Source: Gemmatimonadota bacterium (GTDB lineage Bacteria; Gemmatimonadota; Gemmatimonadetes; Longimicrobiales; Longimicrobiaceae). From it: DNA of 5,331 nt. The translations under genes were made by a program, and so were the position numbers. The notes beneath the pieces are model-generated. The model was given only the letters and a program-made list of their open reading frames with translations, had not been told where the DNA came from and ran no database searches. Below, one piece after another: positions 1 through 5,039 of the stretch; positions within the stretch are counted from its first letter, which is position 1, and every line of letters starts with the position of its first letter. Location of the stretch: contig JAHWJJ010000342.1 of assembly GCA_019348475.1 (NCBI GenBank), positions 1 to 5,331 on the forward strand, given 5' to 3'.

Positions 1-94
1 CGCACTTTCGCACTTTCGCACTTTCGCACTTTCGCACTTTCGCACTTTCGCACTATCGCACCACGCACTTTCGCACTCCCATCACGCACTCCCC
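1..94. repeat. Tandem octamer array (CGCACTTT / AAAGTGCG), cut by the window edge
   Basis: Six perfect head-to-tail copies of CGCACTTT occupy 1-48. A one-base variant (CGCACTAT) follows at 49-56, then a degenerate 7-base unit at 57-63, another perfect unit at 64-71, and two CGCACTCCC-type relics at 72-80 and 85-93. In the direction of transcription the unit reads AAAGTGCG, and the array lies directly downstream of the last glycosyltransferase gene. The decayed units overlap that gene's stop codon (82-84) and its last three codons. The array is open on the left, so total copy number is unknown. I see no terminator hairpin in these 81 downstream bases. Arrays of this kind look to me like the intergenic simple repeats of Longimicrobium-like genomes, but that is recollection only. 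Confidence 0.95.
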
Positions 95-1158
95 ACCGCC
101 GCCGCCACCAGCGCCTCCAGCTCCTCCGCCCGGTGCGCGGCGGTGTGCTCGGCCAGGATTCGTGCGCGGGCGGCCAGGCCGATGGCGCGGCGGTCGTCGT
201 CGCGGGTGGTGCGGAGGATGTCGATCACCTGCTCGGTGCTCTCCGGGAGCAGGATCTCGTCGCCGGGGGTGAAGAAGTGGTCGATGCCGGGCCAGCGGTC
301 GCTGATCATGGCGGCGCCGCAGGCGGCGGCCTCGAACAGGCGCACGCTGGGCGACCACCCCGCCTGCACCATGTCCGCGCGGGTGGCGTTCAGCTGCCAG
401 CCGGCGCTGCTGTAGAAGGTGGCGTGCAGCGACGGCGGCAGGTGCGGGTTGTGGAGCACGTTGGCGGGCCAGCGGATGTCGTCCGGGTACTGCGGGCCGG
501 CCACGTAGAACCGGTGCTCCGGCATCCGCCGCGCGGGCTCCATCAGGAACCGCTCCAGCACCGGCTGCCGGTCGGGCGCGTACGTGCCCATGTACGCCAG
601 GTCGCTCACCAGGAGCGGATCGACCTCGGTGGGATGGTAGCGGTCCGTATCCACCGAGCAGTACAGCGGCCGGGCCTCGCGCGCCCCCAGCTCCCCCTCC
701 AGCACCTCGTGCAGAAAGGGCCCGCCGGTGAACGACAGGTAGCGGGTGAACAGCGGCACCTGGTCCCGCCGCAGGTATTCCGCGCCGCCGCCGCGCAGCG
801 CCGCCACGGTGACCGGCGTGTCGACGTCGTAGAAGAAGAGCGGATCCACCCCCGCCCCGGCCAGCGCGTCGATCACCCGCGGGCCGTCCTTGACGTACGA
901 TCCCACCAGCGTTGCGTCCGCGTCCCTGGCCTCCGCGACGCCGCGGGCCGCGACCCGCTCCCATTCGTCGTACAGCTTCAGGTCCACGTACCCGGGCTTC
1001 GGCAGGTCGCGGTTGCCGGCGTACCAGGGTGCGTCCCACTCGTAGAACACCACCTGGTGCCCGCGCGCGGCAAAGGCGCGCAGCAGGGCGCGGTAGGTGG
1101 TCGCGTGGCCGTTCCCCCAGCTGCTGCTGATGGTCAAGCCGAAGACGACGAGCTTCAT
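82..1158 (-). CDS. CgeB-like glycosyltransferase, third of three tandem paralogs
   Basis: A 358-residue soluble GT-B glycosyltransferase of the CgeB / Glyco_trans_1_2 type, expected to move a sugar from a nucleotide donor to a glycan or protein acceptor in the cytoplasm. The N-terminal Rossmann half opens with MKLVVFGLTISSSWGNGHAT and a helix leading to GHQVVFYE (residues 33-40). DVDTP lies at 111-115, YMGTYAPDRQ at 189-198 and AGPQYPD at 220-226. The donor-site half carries the family signature at 257-303: NATRADM, GWSPSVRLFEAAACG, ISD and FFTPGDEIL. E276 matches the second glutamate of the E-x7-E motif; the first position is W268, as is common in this family. There is no signal peptide or membrane segment. 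The start ATG overlaps the stop of the upstream paralog by 4 bases (ATGA), which fixes the start and implies translational coupling; the upstream G-run is only a weak ribosome site. The last codons (GSA, stop) merge into the octamer repeat. Donor and acceptor are unknown. Confidence 0.88.
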   Translation of the reverse strand: MKLVVFGLTISSSWGNGHATTYRALLRAFAARGHQVVFYEWDAPWYAGNRDLPKPGYVDLKLYDEWERVAARGVAEARDADATLVGSYVKDGPRVIDALAGAGVDPLFFYDVDTPVTVAALRGGGAEYLRRDQVPLFTRYLSFTGGPFLHEVLEGELGAREARPLYCSVDTDRYHPTEVDPLLVSDLAYMGTYAPDRQPVLERFLMEPARRMPEHRFYVAGPQYPDDIRWPANVLHNPHLPPSLHATFYSSAGWQLNATRADMVQAGWSPSVRLFEAAACGAAMISDRWPGIDHFFTPGDEILLPESTEQVIDILRTTRDDDRRAIGLAARARILAEHTAAHRAEELEALVAAAVGSA

Positions 1159-2237
1159 GCGGCCCCCACGGGCGCGGCGCGAAGGATGGCGTCCATCTGC
1201 CGGGCCCGCTGCGCGTAAGTGTGGTCCGCCAGGGCGCGGGCGCGGCCGGCCTGCCCGATGCGCCGCGCGCGCTCGTCATCCACCGAACGCACCAGCCGCG
1301 CCACGTCCTCGCCCGACGCGGCGACCAGGATCTCCTGGTCCGGGGCGAAGAAGTCCTCGATCCCCTCCCACGCGTCCGTCACCTGGCAGCTGGCGGCGCC
1401 GGCCGCCTCGAACATGCGGGTGGCGGGGCTCCACCCGTTCTGCACCATGCTTTCGCGGTGGATGTTCAGCACCAGGCGCGCGGACGCGTTCACCGCGTTG
1501 TGCCGCGACGTGGGCACGTGGCCCAGGTACGTGACGTTCGGCGGCATGTCGGTCTTCCACCCCCACCCTTCCCCGCCCAGCAGAAAGCGGTGCTCGGGGC
1601 AGAGCGCGGCGGCGCGGAAAAAGAACTCCTCCACGCGGGCCTCGCGGTCCGGCAGGCGGTTGCCCATGAAGAGGATGTCGTACTCGATGGCGGCGCCCTC
1701 GGCCGGGCGGTGCTCGTCCGGGTCCAGCGCGTTGTAGATGGGCGTGCACGCCTTCGCCCCCCAGCGCTCGTACTCCGCGCAGACGGGCGGCCCGCCGCCG
1801 TAGGTAAAGACATGGTCGTAGCGCGGGATGTGCAGCCGGAACGGGTCCGCCGGGTCCGCGGCGATGCGGCCGAGGGTGGCGGGGGCGTCCACGTCCAGGA
1901 ACGCCGTCATGGCGCGCCCGCCGGAGCGCTCCGCCACCGCCTCTTCCAGCTCCGCGTCCCACACGCCCACGCCGCTGCACTTGATCACCCAGTCGCTCTC
2001 CGCGAACGCCCGCTCCACCAGCGCGTCGCGCTCCGCCTCCGTCGTGTAGACGACGACGCGCGCGTACTCGGGGTCGTCCGCCAGGTCGCGGTTCTTCTGC
2101 CGGTCGTATGCGTCGGGCTCGCAGAAGGTGACCGTGTGCCCCAGCCCGTGCAGCGCGCGGATGAGGCCGCGGTAGTACGTGGCCGCGCCGTTCCAGTACG
2201 ACGATACCAGCGACGAGCCGAAGAACGTCAGGTGCAT
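1155..2237 (-). CDS. CgeB-like glycosyltransferase, second of three tandem paralogs
   Basis: A 360-residue protein beginning MHLTFFGSSL, related to but clearly divergent from the next gene. The shared layout includes an N-terminal YWNGAATYYRGLIRALHGLG loop-helix (14-33), an NRDL motif at 49-52 (the downstream paralog has NRDL in the same place), DVDAPAT at 115-121, YGGGPP at 146-151, FMGNRLPDREARVEEFF at 190-206, and the C-terminal Glyco_trans_1_2 signature at 258-304 (NIHRESM, GWSPATRMFEAAG, VTDAWEGIEDFF, QEIL). E277 is the probable donor-binding glutamate. The usual AACG after it is AAGAAS here. No signal peptide or membrane helix is visible. I chose the ATG at 2237 because the homologous N-terminus starts there and GGAGG lies 4 bases upstream; the reading frame stays open much further upstream, but that stretch is a shadow of the preceding gene. 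It overlaps the upstream gene by 10 bases and the downstream one by 4. The exact sugar is unknown. Confidence 0.88.
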   Translation of the reverse strand: MHLTFFGSSLVSSYWNGAATYYRGLIRALHGLGHTVTFCEPDAYDRQKNRDLADDPEYARVVVYTTEAERDALVERAFAESDWVIKCSGVGVWDAELEEAVAERSGGRAMTAFLDVDAPATLGRIAADPADPFRLHIPRYDHVFTYGGGPPVCAEYERWGAKACTPIYNALDPDEHRPAEGAAIEYDILFMGNRLPDREARVEEFFFRAAALCPEHRFLLGGEGWGWKTDMPPNVTYLGHVPTSRHNAVNASARLVLNIHRESMVQNGWSPATRMFEAAGAASCQVTDAWEGIEDFFAPDQEILVAASGEDVARLVRSVDDERARRIGQAGRARALADHTYAQRARQMDAILRAAPVGAA

Positions 2238-3421
2238 GCCGCCTCCGAAGCGAGTGGATCCGCCCGCTGCCGCGGGCCGTTCCCGGTTCCGTCTTCCCTG
2301 TTCCCTGCACTTCCCGCCGCGCCCGCACTTCCGAGTTCCGCGAGAATCTCGAGCAGCTGCCGCGCCCGGTGCCCGCAGGTGTGCCGCGCCAGGATCGTCT
2401 CCAGCCCGCGCGCCGCCTGCTCCGCCCGCGCGTCGTCGTCCGTGGCGAACCGGTGCAGCGCCTGCCACATGGCCTGGGGCGAATCCACCGAAACGTAGTC
2501 GCCCGGGCGGAACAGGTGCTCCGAGTCCAGCCAGGGCGCGCTGACCAGCGGAATCCCGCACGCCAGCGCCTCGAAGACGCGGATGGTGGGGATGCCGCGC
2601 AGCGCCTGCACGTACGCGCGGCGGGGCACGTGCAGCGTCACCCGGCTGCGCGCGAACGCGGCGGGAACGTGGACCGACGGCGCCCAGCCGCGGAACTCCA
2701 CGCCGGCCTCCGCCAGCTCGGCCAGGGCGTAGTCGGGGTAGCGGACGCCGTGGGCGGCGAACGACAGCTCCGGAAAGCGCCGCGCGGCGCCCAGCCAGTA
2801 GTCGCGCAGCTCCTGCGTGCGCTCCTCGTCCCCCCAGTTGCCGATCCAGATGACGTCCGTGGTCTTCGGCAGGTCCAGCGGCCGGAACCGCTCCACGTCC
2901 GCCGCCTCGTGAAAGGTCCACGCCCACTCCACGGCGAAGCGCTCGCGGTACACGTCGCGCAGCACGTCGCCAAAGGCCAGCACGCCGTCGTACGCCTGCA
3001 GGTGGAAGCGGGCGATGGCGTCCGGCTGGCTCCAGGGACGGTGGTGCGTGTCGTGGAACAGGGGGATGCCCCCCGCGGCGCGGACCAGCGGCGGCAGCGC
3101 GTTCACCACGTGCGGATCGTTCCACTCGTGCACCAGCACCACGTCCGCCCCCGCCACCGCGTGCGCGAGATCGTCGTTCAGCGACGGGGACGCCGGGTCG
3201 TAGCTGCGGACGTCGATCTCCGGGTACGCGCGGGCAAAGTCGACGATGGGGCCCACGCCGTGGTCGCGCAGCAGGTTCTCCACCGACCAGGCGCCGCGCG
3301 GCTCGTAGCTCACCACGCGGTGCCCCATGCGCGTGAGCGCGCTCATCAGCCCGCGGACGAAGTGCGCGTTGCCGTGGTTCCAGTCGCTCACGGCGCTGTG
3401 GACGAAGAAGACGAACTTCAT
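2228..3421 (-). CDS. CgeB-like glycosyltransferase, first of three tandem paralogs, with repeat-like C-terminal tail
   Basis: A 397-residue GT-B glycosyltransferase of a recognisable CgeB-like subfamily. Motifs in order: SDWNHGNAHFVRGL (12-25), GHRVVSYEPRGAWSVENLLRD (33-53), VLVHEWND (95-102), FHDTHHRPW (122-130), YDGVLAFGD (144-152), TFHEAADVERFRP (169-181), WIGNWGDEERTQEL (192-205), HGVRYPD (224-230) and the donor-site block HVPRRAY...GIPTIRVFEALACGIPLVSAPW (264-297), then LFRPGDYV. E284 is the likely donor-binding glutamate; the E-x7-E first position is G276. The family fold ends near residue 363 (HTCGHRARQLLEILAEL). Residues 364-397 are an unrelated Gly/Ala/Ser/Asn/Arg tail encoded by repeat-like DNA. 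The ATG at 3421 has a good AGGAG site and opens the three-gene coupled unit after a 508-base spacer. Its stop overlaps the next gene's start by 10 bases. No secretion or membrane signals are seen. Confidence 0.88.
   Translation of the reverse strand: MKFVFFVHSAVSDWNHGNAHFVRGLMSALTRMGHRVVSYEPRGAWSVENLLRDHGVGPIVDFARAYPEIDVRSYDPASPSLNDDLAHAVAGADVVLVHEWNDPHVVNALPPLVRAAGGIPLFHDTHHRPWSQPDAIARFHLQAYDGVLAFGDVLRDVYRERFAVEWAWTFHEAADVERFRPLDLPKTTDVIWIGNWGDEERTQELRDYWLGAARRFPELSFAAHGVRYPDYALAELAEAGVEFRGWAPSVHVPAAFARSRVTLHVPRRAYVQALRGIPTIRVFEALACGIPLVSAPWLDSEHLFRPGDYVSVDSPQAMWQALHRFATDDDARAEQAARGLETILARHTCGHRARQLLEILAELGSAGAAGSAGNREDGTGNGPRQRADPLASEAACT
2242..2246 (-). promoter_or_regulatory. Ribosome binding site for the second CgeB-like gene
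   Basis: GGAGG on the minus strand with a 4-base spacer to the ATG at 2237. It lies inside the last codons of the preceding glycosyltransferase and selects this start over the long upstream open frame. The spacing is short, so coupling to the upstream gene probably also contributes. Confidence 0.6.
2279..2332. repeat. Repeat-like tract inside the 3' end of the first CgeB-like gene
   Basis: On the minus strand this reads as imperfect repeats of GGAAGTGC (2332-2325 and 2314-2307) followed by GGGAACAGGGAAGACGGAAC-type units. It encodes the tail beginning GSAGAAGSAGNRE. The GGAAGTGC core resembles the AAAGTGCG octamer at the left edge of the window. The units are irregular, so calling this a repeat rests on their short-period G-G-A-A pattern rather than on perfect copies. 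Confidence 0.5.
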
Positions 3422-3428
3422 CGGCCGA

Positions 3429-3433
3429 CTCCT
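3429..3433 (-). promoter_or_regulatory. Ribosome binding site for the first CgeB-like gene
   Basis: AGGAG on the minus strand, 7 bases before the ATG at 3421. This is the best-spaced Shine-Dalgarno in the window. That fits a gene that must start translation afresh after the long spacer, whereas the two downstream genes rely at least partly on overlap coupling. Confidence 0.7.
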
Positions 3434-3503
3434 GCAGCGACCAGCGTCGGCGGCGTCTCAGCGAAGGTCCGCGGGCGGTGCCCTCGCCCGGCGCGGTCCA
3501 GGA

Positions 3504-3551
3504 GCGAATGAATTCGCAGCTGGAAAGGCGCGAGGTCCGCCTGCGCGGACT
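3504..3551. repeat. Twin inverted repeats, candidate dispersed intergenic element
   Basis: Two small hairpins lie close together. GCGAA/TTCGC (3504-3508 with 3513-3517) has a 4-base loop, and GTCCGC/GCGGAC (3535-3540 with 3545-3550) has a CTGC tetraloop. Both arms are perfect. The linked pair resembles a motif I associate with repeats scattered between genes in Longimicrobium-like genomes; only a genome-wide count could confirm that. It sits 83-130 bases upstream of the start of the first CgeB-like gene. Confidence 0.45.
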
Positions 3552-3738
3552 GCACGGGCGAGTGCGGCGCGCGCGGCGGCGCCCAGGCATGGGCGAGTAG
3601 ATTCCTCGGTCGCGCGCAGGCATCCCGCCCCGGCCGGGTCCGGCGCCGCTCCTTGAATGGGAAAAGCCCTGCGCGCGGACAGCCTTTCAGCAGGAGGGTC
3701 GGCTCCGCGCCGCGCCCCCTCCGCTCGCTCAGGCTCGC

Positions 3739-3766
3739 ACCTCCCCCAAAAACCCCTGGGGGAGGT
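3739..3766. repeat. Perfect 9-bp hairpin with A/C-rich loop
   Basis: ACCTCCCCC (3739-3747) pairs perfectly with GGGGGAGGT (3758-3766) around a 10-base loop AAAAACCCCT. There is no T run after the stem on either strand, so it is not a standard intrinsic terminator. It may be a dispersed palindromic repeat or an RNA hairpin between the two gene blocks. Confidence 0.6.
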
Positions 3767-3855
3767 TGAACTGCGCTTTCATCCCGCATGGGTGCGCGTA
3801 GCGCCGGACGACTCCGAATGACAGAGCGCGAGACGAGTGTCCGCGCGGGGCCGTT

Positions 3856-3882
3856 GAAGCCCCGCGCGGTTTGCGGGGCTTC
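3856..3882. terminator. Perfect 10-bp GC-rich hairpin downstream of the GT4 gene, possible attenuator
   Basis: GAAGCCCCGC (3856-3865) pairs perfectly with GCGGGGCTTC (3873-3882) around a 7-base loop. In transcript sense it begins 48 bases after the stop of the GT4 gene, the usual place for a terminator or a 3'-end protecting hairpin. It lacks the T run of a classical rho-independent terminator, so partial termination, transcript stabilisation or a dispersed palindromic repeat are all possible. A smaller related inverted repeat (GCGGCT/AGCCGC, 3897-3910) stands between it and the stop codon. Confidence 0.35.
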
Positions 3883-3929
3883 CCGCAGTGGTTGCGGCGG
3901 CTTCAGCCGCTCTCGCGTGGTGCCGGCCC

Positions 3930-5039
3930 TCACGCGGCGGCCTCCGCGCGCGGGGGGCGGCGGACGTGGGTGCGGATCATCTGGTGGTAGAGGTCGATGT
4001 ATTCGGATGCCATGCGATGCGCCGTGTACCGGCGCGCGGCGCGGGTGCGGGCGGCGCGGGCCAAACGCTCGCGGCGGGCGGGGTCGTCACAGACGCGGCG
4101 GATGGCCAGCGCCAGCGCGGCGGCGTCGCCGGTGGGAAAGAACTCGCCGCAGCCGTCCCACAGCTCGCGAAAGGTGCCGATGTCGCTCAGCACCAGCGCG
4201 CACCCGTGCAGCGCCGCCTCCAGCGGCGCCAGGCCAAAGGGCTCGTAGCGGCTAGGGGCCACGTACACGGAGGCGCGGCGCATCCACTCGTCCACCTGGG
4301 CGCGCTCCACGCGGCCGTGCGCCACCACGCTGCGCACGCCGAACGCTTCCCCGTGCGGCGCCACCGTCTCCCCGATCACGTGGATCTCCGCCGCGTCCGC
4401 GCCCAGGAGCGCCGCCGCGTCATCCAGCAGGTCCACCCCCTTGCCGCGGTCCCACAGCCGCCCGACGCTCAGCACGATGCCGCCCTCCCGCGGCCGCGGC
4501 TCTTCCGCGTCGAACTGGATGCCGTTGTGGATGACGCGGGTGGGCTTCACGCCGTAGTAGCGCGCCACCAGCGTGCCCTGGTACGCGGTGGGGGTGACGA
4601 TGGCGTCCGCCGCGCGCAGGCCGGCGCGCAGCCAGGACGCGTAGGTGCCCCAATCGTCCGCGGGCGCCTCGCCGCCGTGGACGTGCGCCCACCAGCTGAG
4701 CACGTCGCTGTGCACCGCCACCAGCACCGGCGCGGCGAAGCCCTGCGAGGCGTAGGCGATCTGGTTCAGGTGCACCACGTCGGCGCTCCACACCTCCGCC
4801 AGAGCGCGCAGCCATTCGCCCGCGGCGCGCACGTCGTCCGCCGCGTCCTGCATCCACTCCAGCCGGTACGCGCGCCACACCACCTGCACGCCGGTGGGCA
4901 GCGCCGCCAGCCGCTCGTCGCGCGGCTCGCCGATCACGGCCACCAGCACCTCGTGGCCCGCGGCGTCCAGCTCGCGGGCCAGGGTGACGGTGTGGTCCCA
5001 CACCCCGCCGACGGTGTCGGTGGTGAGCAGGACCTTCAT
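3930..5039 (-). CDS. Family-4-like (GT-B) glycosyltransferase
   Basis: A 369-residue retaining-type glycosyltransferase expected to act in the cytoplasm on a nucleotide-sugar donor. The N-terminal acceptor half starts MKVLLTTDTVGGVWDHTVTL, with the glycine loop at 11-12 and AGHEVLVAV at 27-35. VVHLNQIAYAS (88-98) and VAVHSDVLSWW (108-117) follow, and the linker shows VIHNGIQ (169-175). The donor half has SVGRLWDRGKG (191-201), where R194 and K200 are the usual phosphate contacts, and the motif SRYEPFGLAPLE at 263-274, giving E266-x7-E274. IGTFREL and GEFFPTGD follow. No signal peptide or membrane helix is visible. The ATG at 5039 overlaps the stop of the oxidoreductase by 4 bases; there is no strong Shine-Dalgarno, consistent with coupling. 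The frame is open further upstream to the window edge, but those residues are low-complexity shadow. Its sequence is distinct from the three CgeB-like enzymes and lacks their signature. The sugar specificity is not readable. Confidence 0.88.
   Translation of the reverse strand: MKVLLTTDTVGGVWDHTVTLARELDAAGHEVLVAVIGEPRDERLAALPTGVQVVWRAYRLEWMQDAADDVRAAGEWLRALAEVWSADVVHLNQIAYASQGFAAPVLVAVHSDVLSWWAHVHGGEAPADDWGTYASWLRAGLRAADAIVTPTAYQGTLVARYYGVKPTRVIHNGIQFDAEEPRPREGGIVLSVGRLWDRGKGVDLLDDAAALLGADAAEIHVIGETVAPHGEAFGVRSVVAHGRVERAQVDEWMRRASVYVAPSRYEPFGLAPLEAALHGCALVLSDIGTFRELWDGCGEFFPTGDAAALALAIRRVCDDPARRERLARAARTRAARRYTAHRMASEYIDLYHQMIRTHVRRPPRAEAAA

Larger units (their letters stand above)
3422..3929. 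other. 508-base spacer with several inverted repeats and no convincing gene
   Basis: This is the only long gap in the window. It separates the oxidoreductase/GT4 pair from the three CgeB-like genes. It holds at least five inverted repeats (the clearer ones are listed separately), a 10-base palindrome CCCGGCCGGG at 3629-3638, and a weak bulged hairpin at 3663-3687 followed on the minus strand by a short T run. A minus-strand open frame crosses it (3933-3418), but its third positions are roughly one quarter A or T by hand count, unlike the real genes, and its product is arginine/proline-rich with no motif. I cannot identify a -35/-10 promoter, although one for the three downstream genes could lie here. 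The spacer resembles the mosaic of dispersed repeats found between genes in Longimicrobium-like genomes (recollection). Confidence 0.7.

Noticed and set aside
1..94. CRISPR array at the left edge
   Set aside because: The repeats are 8 bases long and directly adjacent, with no unique spacers; this is a microsatellite.
133..1218. Long plus-strand open frame opposite the third CgeB-like gene
   Set aside because: Same reason: it mirrors a well-supported minus-strand gene and encodes no identifiable domain.
1221..2498. Long plus-strand open frame opposite the second CgeB-like gene
   Set aside because: It spans the junction of two real minus-strand genes and has no recognisable motif or ribosome site of note; it is a compositional shadow.
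2369..3511. Long plus-strand open frame opposite the first CgeB-like gene
   Set aside because: Antisense shadow of a gene with strong family motifs; low-complexity product.
1155..3623. Possible 822-residue fusion extending the second CgeB-like protein upstream
   Set aside because: The extra N-terminal 462 residues are the out-of-frame reading of the upstream glycosyltransferase and spacer. A proper start with GGAGG and the family N-terminus lies at 2237.
3663..3687. Intrinsic terminator on the minus strand ending in a T run
   Set aside because: The stem is only 4 plus 3 pairs around an internal mismatch and the T run is four bases, too weak to call.
3690..3760. G-quadruplex on the minus strand
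   Set aside because: There are only three runs of four or more G, separated by loops of up to about 20 bases; not convincing in a sequence of this composition.
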